From assembly GCA_020746995.1 (NCBI GenBank), contig JAGPXD010000005.1, positions 3,534,001-3,598,000 on the forward strand: a stretch of DNA of 64,000 nt, given 5' to 3'. This stretch comes from Plectosphaerella cucumerina (lineage: Eukaryota > Ascomycota > Sordariomycetes > Glomerellales > Plectosphaerellaceae). Positions 31,922-42,856 of the stretch are shown piece after piece; position 1 is the first letter of the stretch, and the number at the start of each line of letters is the position of its first letter. The position numbers were made by a program, and so were the translations under genes. The notes below the pieces were generated by a model. The model did no database searches and was not told where the DNA came from. It saw only the letters and a program-made list of their open reading frames with translations.

Positions 31922-33354
31922 ATGAAGGCAAACATCAGCTCTGTTGCACTCATCCTCGGCTTCGCCTGGTCGACCACCGCAGCCTCCCTGACGCCTCGCC
32001 AGAGCTGCTCCCCCGCCTGGTAAGTTCCCTCATATCCACCAGAGCACATCTCTGACAGATCTTAGGGGCCAGTGTGGCGGCACCGGCTGGACAGGCTCGA
32101 CGTGCTGCGCTTCCGGCAGCTCCTGCGTCAGGCAGAATGAGTGGTATTCGCAATGCATCCAGGGCGCGACCTCACCTCCCCCTACGTCTCCCCCTCCTGC
32201 GTCGCCGCCCCCTGCCAGTCCTCCTCCCGCCAGCAGCTGCGGCACTGTTGCGGCCGATGGCTTTGCCTCGCAGAACGGCGGCACCACGGGCGGAAACGGC
32301 GGTACTGTCGTGACCGTCACCAACCAGGCCGACCTTGAACGCTACGCCGGCGCTGCTGGCCGCTATGTCATTCGCGTTCAGGGGCGCATCACCATCTCGC
32401 CCCTGGGCACCGAGGTCCGCGTGGCCAACGACAAGACTATCGTCGGTGTTGGTAGCACAGGCGAGATTCGTGCCGGTGAGTCAGATGTTGAAGTCTACAG
32501 ATGTAAGAAGCTGACGAGACCATAGGCGGCTTCAGACTCCAGGGGACGCGCAACATCATCATCCGCAACTTGAGAATCGGCAAGTCGTGACCCCCTTCCC
32601 CTGGAGGAGATGGTCTCTAACAGTTCCAGGTAACTCTCCTACGACGGGTGATAACGACTTTGATGGCATCCAAGCGGTAAGTCGTCCTGACTTGAGCATC
32701 ATCGGCGACTGACAGATGTAGGACGGCGCGAGCAACGTCTGGATCGACCACTGTAGGCGACCGCCCTTTTCCCAACCATCAACTCGAGCTGACTCTTCAA
32801 CAACAGGCCTCTTCGAAAACGCCGGTGATGGCCTCGTCGACCTTCGCGCCGACACAACTTTCTGGACCGTATCCAACAACATCTTCCGCAACCACGACAA
32901 GACCTTTGGCATCGGTGAGTCCCTCTTCCCCATCCCTCAAACCTCAACCCTGACATCCCCAGGCTGGACCACCAACGTCGTCGCCCGCGGCACCCTGCAC
33001 TCCAACTTCTTCGATGGCACCAACCAGCGCAACCCCAGCGCCGACAACCTCGCCCAATGCCACATGTACAACAACTACGTCTACGGGGTGACCTCGTATG
33101 GCCACTACGCCCGCGGCGCCACAAACGCCCTGGTCGAGAACGTCTTCTTCGAGAACTCCCGCAACCCCCTGACGCGCGACTCGGCCGCCGTTCTCAACGC
33201 CTCGGGCAACGTTTACAAGAGCTGCACCGGCACTGTTGCCGCCAACTCGGGCACGTCGTTCCGCCCGCCCTACGCGTATACCCTGCGCAACGCGAATGAT
33301 GTCCCGGCGTATGTGCGTGCCAATGCTGGACCGCAGGCGTCTATCTGCTCGTAG
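31922..33354 (+). CDS. Secreted pectate lyase (PL1) with an N-terminal CBM1
   Basis: Seven exons (31922-32019, 32066-32475, 32526-32579, 32630-32676, 32722-32752, 32807-32914, 32963-33354) give 379 residues. A signal peptide (about 1-21) and a TPRQ processing-like site precede a CBM1 cellulose-binding module at about 29-65 (WGQCGGTGWTGSTCC, WYSQC). A Pro-rich linker follows (TSPPPTSPPPAS), then the PL1 beta-helix: NIIIRNLRIG, DGIQADGASNVWIDHC, NHDKTFGIGWTTN, HSNFFDGTNQRNPSADN. The family cleaves polygalacturonate by beta-elimination with calcium. One intron, 32580-32629, is a GC-AG intron (donor G|GCAAGT). The pectin methylesterase lies 677 bp downstream on the same strand. Confidence 0.93.
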
Positions 33355-34031
33355 GTGGAAGCTGGGGTTGTTCGGTAGGTCTTGGAAGAGCAGACGGCAT
33401 CATTGAATGACGATGGCAAGCAAGAAGACAGGTCAACTGCGGGAAGACTTCACGGAGGGGAAGGCGGCGGGCAGAGGGGGGGGGGGGCAGAAAATACACC
33501 AGGAGGTCAAAGGCGTGAAGCTCCCATAGCTCAAGACCCTGTCCTCACCACAATCCATATGCCCATCTCTGAATTTGCACTACACTTCCTCGTCCTCATG
33601 CTCCACACACGTCTACCGGCACTCAAATACTCCCGGAGCCCCCTCTAGAAATATCCCGACTGGTGCATTTTCCCCCAAGATCATCCCTCCCTCCCCGTTT
33701 CGGAGACGGAGCATCACCGCCTCACCACCCCTTTTGTCACGCAGTCCTCCCCCCCTCTCCGCATCCCCGCCTCAAGACCCCTGCCACGGTCGCACCTGCT
33801 GCCCGGAAATGCCCCTGATCAGGCTAGGTCGCGCCTCATGCGCTGCGAGCTGTATTACTCCGTGGAGAGGTTTTCGGCCGAGTACATGATGCCGCTGGAT
33901 GGGCTGAGGGCAATATATTGAGAGTCATGCCTTTGGCAGACTCCGGGCAGGCGGATGTCTGCCAAGTATATATGCCCGTTGGGTGTCAGCTTGTGTCTGT
34001 TGATGAAGCCTAGCTCGATAACCCAGACGCC
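33355..34031. other. Spacer between the two pectinase genes
   Basis: 677 bp holding the pectate lyase 3' UTR and the methylesterase promoter. A G run lies at about 33476-33487. No other gene is seen. Confidence 0.6.
33961..33973 (+). promoter_or_regulatory. PacC-type site beside the TATA box of the pectin methylesterase gene
   Basis: GCCAAG (33961-33966), a perfect match to the PacC hexamer GCCARG, directly abuts TATATAT (33967-33973). The ATG is 59 bp downstream. PacC or TBP occupancy here would probably exclude the other; this is inference. Confidence 0.5.
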
Positions 34032-35300
34032 ATGAAGCTGCTCACCATCGTCGCCAACATCCTCGGCCTCGCCGGCGCCGCCCTCGCCGCCTCGCGCACC
34101 ACGCCTCCTGCCGGGGCCAAAGTCGTGGCACCCTCAGGGGGACAATACACCACAGTAAGCTCTGCCTTCCACACATACATACACCTCTAACACCTCCCAG
34201 CTCCAAGCCGCCATCGACTCCATCAGCACCTCCTCAACCGCCACGACCACAATCTTCATCCAGCCAGGCACCTACAACGGCCAGGTCACCATTCCCAAAC
34301 TCTCAGGCAAGCTCATCATCTACGGCTACACAGCCGACGACCAAAGCCACGCCGCCAACCGCGTTACCCTCCAAAACACCCTCTCCGCCGCCCAGGCCGG
34401 CAGCAACGACCTCTCCGCCACCCTGCGCGCCCTCACGAACAACTTCGCCCTCTACAACGTCAACGTCGTCAACGGCTTCGGCCGAGGCTCCCAGGCCCTC
34501 GCCATCTCCGCCAACGGCGAGTACCAGGGCTACTACGGCTGCCGTTTCGTCGGTTACCAGGATACCGTGTACGTCAACCGTCCGCACCACGTCTTCAAGA
34601 ACTGCTACATCGAGGGCGCCACGGACTTCATCTTCGGCAACAACGGCAACGTCTGGTTCGAGAACAACGACCTCGCCATCAACGGCGCGGGCTACATCAC
34701 CGCCAGCGGCCGCAACGCAGCAGATGCTTATTGGTATGTCATCAACAACTCGCGGGTCTTCGCCAAGCCGGGCGTCAGCCTCGCAGCCGGCGCCACCGTC
34801 CTCGGCCGGCCGTGGCGGCCGTACGCCCGCGTCGTCTTCCAGAACACGAACCTGAGCAACGTCGTCAACGGCGTCGGCTGGTCGGCCTGGGGAGACCAGC
34901 CGACGGCCAACGTCTACTACGGCGAGTACGGCAACACGGGCGCCGGGGCGAGCGGCACCCGCGTCAGCTGGGCGAGGAAGCTGTCGTCTGCCGTGTCCAT
35001 CAACACCATCCTACCCAACTACACCAGCTGGGTCGACATGGCGTACTGGAACAACCAGGGCGGATCGACACCTACACCCTCGCCGCCGACACAGCCCCCG
35101 ACGCAGCCGCCACCGTCGACTCCCCCGCCGAGCGGATGTTCCCAGGCCAAATGGGCCCAGTGCGGTGGATCGGGATATACGGGATGCACGACGTGTGTCT
35201 CTGGCACCACGTGCACCGTCTCCAACGGTATGTCTTTGAGAGGAAAGGTGCTGAAGAAATGCTAACGACTCTCGCAGAGTGGTACTCCCAGTGCCTGTAG
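34032..35300 (+). CDS. Secreted pectin methylesterase (CE8) with a C-terminal CBM1
   Basis: Three exons (34032-34154, 34201-35227, 35278-35300) encode 390 residues. A signal peptide (MKLLTIVANILGLAGAALA) is followed by the CE8 beta-helix with all signatures: GYQDTVY, GATDFIFGNNGNVWFE (two catalytic Asp regions) and LGRPWRPYARVVF. The enzyme removes methyl groups from homogalacturonan, which makes it a substrate for pectate lyase. A Thr/Pro linker (STPTPSPPTQPPTQPP) leads to a CBM1 (WAQCGGSGYTGCTTC). The last intron (35228-35277) splits this module, and the final exon supplies only EWYSQCL. The CBM1 is at the C-terminus here, whereas the neighbouring pectate lyase has it at the N-terminus. Confidence 0.95.
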
Positions 35301-35544
35301 TGATGGCGAGCTAATCAAAGCGAGGGGGCTCGGACAGTTGGAGGGTATCATTGCGGTGGCTGTGAAGCATCGAAGCGTGAACCTTCGTGTTAGTCGGTAG
35401 GAGGCAGATCGGCTAGGAAATATCATGTCATCCAGAATACTCGTCGGCGTGCACATCAGTCACATTGTCAGTCTCTGGACTCAGGGGCGTTCACCATCTC
35501 ACCGGCCACCGGTTACCCCTGAAGCCCCCTGAAGCCCCCGGGGC

Positions 35545-35568
35545 CTTGGCGACACGGGCCAAGCCAGG
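35545..35568. promoter_or_regulatory. Cluster of three PacC-type hexamers
   Basis: CTTGGC at 35545, GCCAAG at 35558 and GCCAGG at 35563; the last two share one base. The cluster lies 245 bp after the methylesterase stop and 3.1 kb upstream of the pacC ATG. Confidence 0.4.
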
Positions 35569-36023
35569 CGGCTGCCCGACTGTTTCACGGCCTCTTTGAA
35601 CGGAGGGAAGGACGTGGGGAACCCCAAGGTATCTGACACTGGCAGAGTTGGAAGTGTCAGCGATTACCCCGCTGTTGCTGAGCATCAGACGACAGAACAC
35701 CTGCCAACCTGTCACGGTGCTGGGGTCTTACTGTCCAGTGGCAGGGCAGTGGGAAGACAGGCACGCCACTGCATCGTAGGTGGCGTCTGGTGTACCCTCT
35801 CCAGCGTCGGGCGACGACCACGATCCCACTACTCGTGAATGGAATGAAGAAGATCGGGGAGGCGGAGCAGCATCGTTGGCCTAGCTTTGCTACGCTTCGG
35901 GCTTCGCGGCGCGTGATGCCCGGAGGCCGGCGGTGCGCACGTGAAGACGGGCGCCGTAGAGAGAAACGGCGGGCTGGGCGAGCGCCGAGCGATGACCTCA
36001 GGAGCTTGGTGGGCTCGTCGAGG

Positions 36024-36122
36024 CTTGGCCGCCCTTGGCCGAATCTTGGCCCATTCTTGGCTCGTCTTGGTCATGTCTTGGTATCTCTTGGCTGGTCTTG
36101 GTGTTTTCTTGGCGTACCTGGC
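36024..36122 (-). promoter_or_regulatory. Run of seven PacC-type hexamers in 99 bp, near-helical spacing
   Basis: CTTGGC starts at 36024, 36034, 36045, 36056, 36087 and 36108; CCTGGC starts at 36117. Between them TCTTGG continues at the same pitch as CTTGGT (36066, 36077, 36097). Most steps are 10 or 11 bp. All sites have the same orientation (GCCARG on the minus strand). The run lies about 2.5 kb upstream of the pacC ATG. Confidence 0.5.
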
Positions 36123-37280
36123 CTGGGCGCGACTAACAGCAGGCGCCGGCGAATGGAGGGCCGGCGCCGAGGATGAGCTGCACCGGGGGCTGGCGATCCC
36201 CAGACATTTTGGCTGTGGCCCGAGAGCACCCCGGGGCGGCACATCAGGTGCTGGGCGCAGGCGCCGCAGGGACGAGCGGTGGCCCAGGCCGGCGGCTAAG
36301 GTGCGAAGGAGTGCCATCGTCTTGTCCCACCGGCGCGGTATCCGTCCTTGGGGGATTGCGATCCAAACAAGCATCCCAAGGGGGGTCTGACAAGCCCGGC
36401 GCCGTGCTTGTTGACTCGCGCCAGCTGACATCACTGACGGGCGGCGGCAGCGGCGAGGGCGAGGGCAGCAAAGGCGAGAGCGAGGACAGCAACGGCCAGA
36501 GGGCATTGAGGACGTGTGCTGCTCAAACAGGCGTGGCCTGATGTTTGGGGGTGCATCAGCACATCGAATAATGGGTCGCGTGCGAGCACCAGGGCGTCCG
36601 TGTTGCATCGCCACGGGGTCTGAGGATGGAAAGATGGAGGGCCGTCGTGGGTGATCAGAAAATGCGCGTCGCTGTCGCCCTGTGCTTGTTGTCCTCGGAC
36701 GTTCGGAGTGCTGCGTCGCCAAGTTGCTCCAGGACGGGACAAAGGGCCATCAGGGATGCGCAAGAGAAATCGACCATCGGCTCATGTTTCTCGTCCTTTG
36801 CGACTCTCGACCCTCTCTGATGCCGGCCATGTCTGTAGGCGACAGAGGGACGCGAGGCGAGGCACCGCGAGGCAGAGGCGGTCAGGCGAGCTGCATTGCA
36901 TTCCGGTCGGTTAATCAGGTCAATCCCTCAGTCCGTCAATCAGAAGAGCCGCTCGGCAGGACACGGAAGGTACGTACGCGGCCTTTCGAGGATGATTTCC
37001 GAACAGCAAGCAAGTCTTCTTCACTGCACGTCGAAGAAGAAGGCGTGGAGGATGAGAAGCCAAGACAAACGGGCTGAAGATGACCGCATCCTTGCCGGGC
37101 CAAGAGTTTTCAGTGGACATGAGGGGGGGTCCTGGGGGGCCCGATTGAGGGGAGCGCGAGAGAAGGAGGGCAGACAGCTTGCGTGGCCCGGTGGGCGGAC
37201 TTGGACTGCGTAGCCTTGGCGGGCGGAGAGGGACTCTTGGGCTCAGCGGAAAGCTTGATTTTGCGTCGCTCGAGGGGGGA

Positions 37281-37309
37281 GCCAAGCAAGCCAAGTGTGC
37301 GAGCTTGGC
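37281..37309. promoter_or_regulatory. Cluster of three PacC-type hexamers
   Basis: GCCAAG at 37281 and 37290, CTTGGC at 37304. It lies about 1.35 kb upstream of pacC. Confidence 0.4.
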
Positions 37310-38043
37310 CGACGAGGAGTACCTGAACCTGTGTCGATAGAGGCCTGTGCAAGAGTCAAACAAGGAGAGTAGCCCGAGTCATGCCGAAGACAGCAAGAAT
37401 GAGTGTAAGAATCCAATGACATCACTCTTCTTCTTCCGGATGACCACAGGGCAGATGTTTCATACGCACAGTCACAGGTAGCACCTTCCCACTTCTGGCA
37501 CACTTCCCAGACAGCCAGCGCCGTCCCTGCCCAGCACAGAGGGAAGCAAGCACGCGTGCAGAAACGGCGGCAGCAGGAGCAAGCCGCAAGCAAGCCTCCC
37601 AGCCCTTTGCAACCCCCAGCACAGCCGAGCCGGGCAACTGCCCGTTGCCGCCGTTGGACGGAGGCGTGCAGGTGCGGCAGATGCAGGTAGGCTGTGCTTT
37701 CCCGTCCCGTCGCACCTTCCGTACGGATACATTGAGCCCCCTAAACCGCGCACCAGGAAGGAGAGACTGCTGTCCCTTCCCCTCCAACCATTTCACGAGG
37801 AGTCATAGAATCACGGTAGTCTCGTGGCCTCTCTCGACCGATGACGGATGACCCGCCCGTGGATGAAGCGGCAAACAAATGGCGACTAGCAGACCGTTGC
37901 GAGACACCTCTGTCGGCCGGTTTGCCGGCGAGAGAGGAAAGAAAAAGGCAGCCCCCCAAAACCAAAACCACGGACGACTCGAGTCCCCCGTTGGCCGCGC
38001 CGAGGGAGAAGACCGACCGACACGACCATCCCGCCTGAGAAAT

Positions 38044-38078
38044 GCCAAGCCGCACCACGTCTTGGCCGGGCTCTTGGC
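38044..38078. promoter_or_regulatory. Cluster of three PacC-type hexamers
   Basis: GCCAAG at 38044, CTTGGC at 38061 and 38073. It lies about 600 bp upstream of the pacC ATG. Confidence 0.45.
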
Positions 38079-38236
38079 GAAATAAGCGGCCCCAAGTCAC
38101 TGTGTTGGGGAGATACTCTCTGTGTCACACACTTCTTACTTCAGGGTAAGTACTGTTAACGCAAAGCAACATCGGGCGAAAGCGTCTCGCCACCCCGGCC
38201 CAATCATCGTCGCCGCCGGCCCCAAGACCCCCGACT

Positions 38237-38264
38237 GCCAAGAGAACGCCAAGACTTTGCCAAG
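38237..38264 (+). promoter_or_regulatory. Three PacC-type hexamers spaced exactly 11 bp
   Basis: GCCAAG at 38237, 38248 and 38259, all on the plus strand, about 400 bp upstream of the pacC ATG. This is the proximal cluster and the best candidate for direct autoregulation. Confidence 0.5.
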
Positions 38265-38656
38265 CCTCCTCTCCGGTCATGCTCTGATGAGAAAGCTCTC
38301 AATAAAAGAGGGAGGCAATCGCCCATGCCCCCGGCATCCGCCTTTGGATCCCTCTCCCTCAAGTCCCCAGCCTACGGCCCCCTCTGAACTGATCTGAACT
38401 TTTCTCTCTTCGACATCTACATCGAAGGGGAACCAGAAAAAAAAGGCATTTCACCCACCGACGCCCGCCTTTCTCCGCCCCTCGCTAGTTCGGGTGCCGC
38501 GGATCCGGAAGTCCCAAGTCCGGCTTATACTGCTTACCAGCGACCGCCACCGGCTGTCGCCAACCGGCTCTATCGAGTCATTCCCCCTGAGCATCATCCC
38601 GCTCACTCACCATACCCTCGCCTCTCATACCTATCACACACATCACATCACACATC

Positions 38657-40778
38657 ATGTCCGCAAGGCCAGAAGAGCAGAGCTCCGGCTCTTCCAAGTC
38701 GACCACCCCGGCCCCTTCGACCGGTGGCACGAGTGCGACCTCGCAGTCCACGAATGCCGGCGCCGCCACCCCCTCCAGCGCCTCCGTCGCTGCTGATGAT
38801 AACCTCATCTGCAAGTGGAACTCGTGCAACCTCAAGTTTGTCACGCCCGAGGCCCTCTATGTGAGTTTCTCTCAAACTTTTACCCAAGAACCTCAGCTCT
38901 AATACCCACCCAGGAGCATCTCTGCGAGCGCCATGTCGGCCGCAAGAGCACCAACAACCTGAGCCTCACCTGCCAGTGGAACTCGTGCCGCACTACCACC
39001 GTCAAGCGCGACCACATCACCTCGCACATCCGCGTCCACGTCCCCCTGAAGCCGCACAAGTGCGAATTCTGCGGCAAGTCCTTCAAGCGCCCCCAGGATC
39101 TGAAGAAGCACGTCAAGGTATGTCTCCCTCTCTCCTCCCCCGCTGCATCTCCCCCCTAACACCTACAGACCCACGCCGACGACTCGGTCCTCGTCAGGAC
39201 TCCCATCGACCAGGGCGGCCTTCACGGTTACCGTGGCCCCGGCGGCAAAGGTATGTATCAGTCCAGTTGCGTACACCCCCAGAAAGATTAAAAGGTCCCA
39301 CGGGCCCGGAGGTGGAGGAAGACTTGGTCATATCGGTCTCCCTCCCCCTCCGCTTTCTTTACCAACTCGGAGGCTAATCCGCCTCCCCTCCAGCTGCCAC
39401 CAGCTACTATGATCACAATGGCCACATGAGGACTAACTCGACGGGCTTCCCTCCCCAGGCGCCCGGACATGCTAATTACTATGGCGGCGCCGCGCCCACC
39501 CCCACCCCGTCTCTGGGACTCTACTACGCTCCTCCCCGCGGCCCCGAGTACCTCGGCCACCACGCCGCCGGCTTCGACACGCGCAAGCGTGCCTACGACA
39601 TGGTTGACGACTTCTTCGGCAACGCCAAGCGCCGCCAGGTCGACCCCGCCTCCTACGCCTCCGTCGGCCGCTCCCTGCTGCCCCTCCACGGCGCCCTCGC
39701 CCTGCAGACCGGCGGCTCCATGGGCGGCGTGCCTGAGTACATGGGCCAGCACCACCCCCAGCACCACCAGGCCCAGCACCACCAGCATCAGCAACAGCAG
39801 CAGCAGCACCAGGCCATCTCCGCCGGCGGCCACGGCGGTCACGGCGGCAGCCCTGCCGGCCCCGGCCCCATGGCGCAGCAGTACTACCTGCCGCCCATGC
39901 CCAACGCGCGCACCAAGAACGACCTCGTCCAGCTCGACCAGATCCTGGAGCAGATGCAGAGCACCGTCTACGAGAACGCCAACCAGGCCACCCACGGCAT
40001 CCACGTCCACGGCCAGAACACCTTCGAGTTCCGTCACAGCCCCTCGCCCCCCGGCATGGGCGGCCACCGCGGCAGCGCCGGTGGCGGCATGGGCGTCTCC
40101 CAGGACGGCTACCCCGTCTCCGCCGCCCACATGGCCTCGCCCCTGACCGCCATCTCGTCCACCGGCACCCCCGCCGTCACCCCTCCCTCGAGCTCCATGT
40201 CCTACACCTCGGGCCAGTCCCCCAGCCCCTCGTCCTCCGGCATGTCCCCCCAGTCGCGCCACAGCAGCACCGCCTCGGTCCTCTACCCCAACCTGCCCGC
40301 CGTCAGCTCCGTCTTCCCCGGCCAGTCCACCACGTCGACGCTCGGCACAAACTTTGACAACAACGAGCGCCGCAACTACGGCGGCGGCATGCTCCAGCGC
40401 GCCAAGCCCGCGCCCCTCCGCCGCCCCTCGGACACGCCCACCTCCGTCCCCGTCAAGCCCGAGCCCGTCGCCACGCCCACCTCGGTCGGCTCCCCCTCGT
40501 CCGAGTCGGACGTCAGCGACACCACCCGCGAGCGCGAGGAAAAGTACGACCAGTGGCTCGAGAACATGCGCACCATCGAGGCCCTGCGCGAGTACATCCG
40601 CGACCGCATCTCGCGCAACGACTTTGCCACCCCCGAGGAGCAGGCGGAGCAGCAGAAGCAGCAGCGCGAGGAGGCCGAGGCCAAGGAGCGCCACCGCTCC
40701 CCCGATGCCATGGACGTCGACTCTGCGCGCGCCACTCCCACCCCGGCCGCGCCGCTCTACCCCATCCTGAGGAAGTAG
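38657..40778 (+). CDS. pacC: PacC/Rim101 pH-responsive transcription factor
   Basis: Four exons (38657-38860, 38914-39117, 39169-39250, 39394-40778) encode 624 residues. After a Ser/Thr-rich N-tail come three C2H2 fingers: C52/C57/H70/H75, C88/C93/H106/H110 and C118/C121/H134/H138. These include the PacC-specific CKWNSC, CQWNSCRTTTVKRDHITSH and KCEFCGKSFKRPQDLKKH. Further on, KRAYDMVDDFFGNAKRRQVD is the conserved PacC stretch with a nuclear-localisation-like basic patch. A His/Gln tract and a Ser/Pro-rich part follow, and the tail is acidic and Arg-rich. In Aspergillus, ambient alkalinity triggers two-step proteolysis of PacC; the short form binds GCCARG, activating alkaline-expressed and repressing acid-expressed genes. 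The 143-bp third intron is long for this window. Confidence 0.97.
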
Positions 40779-41450
40779 AGCTTCCCCTTCGGGGATGAAC
40801 ACCTTGACGACGTACATGACATGAGTTGCCGACGAACCTGTACTATATCTTGCTGAAGGAGCACGGGGAAGAACCCGCCCAGAGACGGAGTAGGGGTGGT
40901 GGTGTGGTCCCCGACTATCACTCTCGACGCCAGCGTGGCTGGCTTACCTGTCCCTTGCAACAAATCTTTTCCTTACCGCACACATTGCACATGGGTTTTT
41001 TACGGCGCAGACGGTTATCTTCTTTCCTACTTTGAGTCGGGCGATGTTCCCCGTTACCAAAATGCAGGCACCGAGTGGGGTGTTGTTTTGTTTTCCTATA
41101 GGGGGACATGGTAGTTTTGTCTGCGCCGGATGGCTGGAATGACAAGTCTTCTGCATGTTAAGCTTGCTCTCTGTGATGTGATGATGCATGGTGAGATTGT
41201 ATCGTGTTGGTGCCCTGGGGTTTTGATTTGGGGACAAGCATCGTCAATACTTACTTGAAGACCATGTTGGCGCTTCTCATTTCAATCAAACAAGACACCA
41301 AGCAGAAGGGGCTCCAAACCATACACTGACTGTCTCTCCGTCTCCCTGATCTTACCCAAATTGCGTCGTAACTCGATATCTCGCAACTAATTTGGCTCAG
41401 GGCTAGACAGACATTCCCATCGCCTGCATCGTAGACACTCTCCCGCTTGT
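40779..41450. other. Convergent spacer after pacC
   Basis: About 670 bp without a supported gene; it holds the 3' UTRs of pacC and of the OYE-type gene. Confidence 0.6.
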
Positions 41451-42856
41451 TCACTTGGACAAATCCTCCAGCTTGACGTACTCCCTCTTCTTTCCCGCCC
41501 GTCCACCGAAACCCCAGCCGATCTGGTGGGCAACATTGACCTCAACGCCGAGGTCATCAGCCCACGCCCACACCAGACCCGGGTTCTTAAGGAACGCACG
41601 CCCCGAAGCGATCAGATCCAGCCCCGGCCCCTCGGTGATGATCTTCTCCGCCAGCTTTCCATCCGTGATGCTCCCCACAGCACTCACGAGCAGTGAATCC
41701 CCCACAGCCTCCTTGATAGCCCTCGCAAAGTGCGCCTGGTATCCCGGCCCGCCCTTGATCTTTTGCGCGGCGTGGTTCCCGCCGCTGGACACATCAAGAA
41801 CGTCGACGCCCTCGCGCGCCAGGATCTTGGCCAGGGCAATGCTGTCCTCGCACGTCCAGCTCTCGGGGATGTCGGGATTCTCCTCGAGCCAGTCGGTGGC
41901 GCTGATGCGGACGAAGAGCGGCATGTCCTCGGGCATGACCTTGCGGACCTCGCGCACAAGCTCGATGGCCAGCCGCGTGCGGTTCTCGAAGCTCCCGCCG
42001 TACTGATCGGTGCGCTTGTTGACAGCGGGGGTGAGGAAGGTCGAGACGAGGTAGCCGTGGGCAAAGTGTAGCTCGAGGATATCGAAGCCTGCCTCGATGG
42101 CACGGACGGCGGCGGAGACGGCATCGATCTTGAATTGATTGATCTCCTCGATGGACATGGCGCGCGGGGTGGGGTAGTGCTCGTCAAAGGGCTCGTCGCT
42201 GGGTCCGACGACGTCGTCGGGCCAGCCGTTGACCTGACGCACGGCGGTCGCTCCGGAGCTCAGCCAGGGAGCCACGGTCGAACCCTTGCGACCTGCGTGG
42301 GCGAGTTGGATGGCGATGAGAGCGTTTTGGCTGTGCGCGAACTGGACGTGCTTGCGCAGGGTGTCAATGTGGGCATCGAGCCAGATACCCGAGTCCTCGG
42401 GTGTGATACGTCCGTTTGCCTGGACGGCCGTGGCCTCAATCATGAGCAGACCGGGCTAGGAGGAGTCAGCAGAATTCATCGCACAACTACAGCCAGTCAA
42501 CTCACTCCGCGCATGACGAGGCCGCCGTAGTGGGCAATGTGCCAGGGGGTATGGAAGCCCTCGTGGGCGCTGTACTGGCACATGGGGCTGACCCAGATAC
42601 GGTTGGGCAGTGTGACGCCGCGGATCTTCAGGGGCGTGAAGAGACGGGGCACTTCCTTGCCGTCGCTGGGGCGGATGGCGGTGCCGGAGGGGGGATCCTG
42701 GGCGGGGGTGAAGAAGGGCACATCTTTGGCCTTTGACGCGACGTTGCAGATGGGGGCGCTGCACTTTTTGGTCTTGTCGGAATCGGGCGTCCCAGGGCGC
42801 GAGATGGGGATACCGTGGTGCGGGTGGCAGATGCGTTGCTGGAGGTAGGCGGCCAT
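41451..42856 (-). CDS. NADH:flavin oxidoreductase, Old Yellow Enzyme family (YqjM-like)
   Basis: Two exons (42856-42506, 42455-41451) encode 451 residues from the ATG at 42856 (MAAYLQQRICHPH); the frame upstream has no ATG. The 50-bp intron has GTGAGT and TAG. It is an FMN-dependent TIM barrel: LFTPLKIRGVTLPNRIWVSP at the start, IQLAHAGRKGST, FAHGYLVSTFLTPAVNKRTD and YGGSFENRTRLA, and near the end an FMN-binding IASGRAFLKNPGLVW. Members reduce activated C=C bonds of enones using NAD(P)H; the physiological substrate is unknown. An N-terminal extension of about 75 residues precedes the barrel. Confidence 0.92.

Larger units (their letters stand above)
35301..38656. other. 3.36-kb pacC upstream region dense in PacC-type sites
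   Basis: No supported gene. I count 23 GCCARG/CYTGGC hexamers, starting at 35545, 35558, 35563, 36024, 36034, 36045, 36056, 36087, 36108, 36117, 36718, 37059, 37099, 37215, 37281, 37290, 37304, 38044, 38061, 38073, 38237, 38248 and 38259. Random equal-base sequence would give about 3. A 297-codon minus frame (35829-36722) is probably an artefact of the CCAAG-rich repeat. Confidence 0.6.

Noticed and set aside
35829..36722. 297-codon minus-strand open frame
   Set aside because: Its openness comes partly from the phased CCAAG run; Arg/Pro/Ser-rich with no domain.
39288..40817. 509-codon minus-strand open frame opposite pacC
   Set aside because: It is antisense to the well-supported pacC exon 4 and is Gly/Val/Leu-rich as expected from the complement of its GC-rich codons; no domain.
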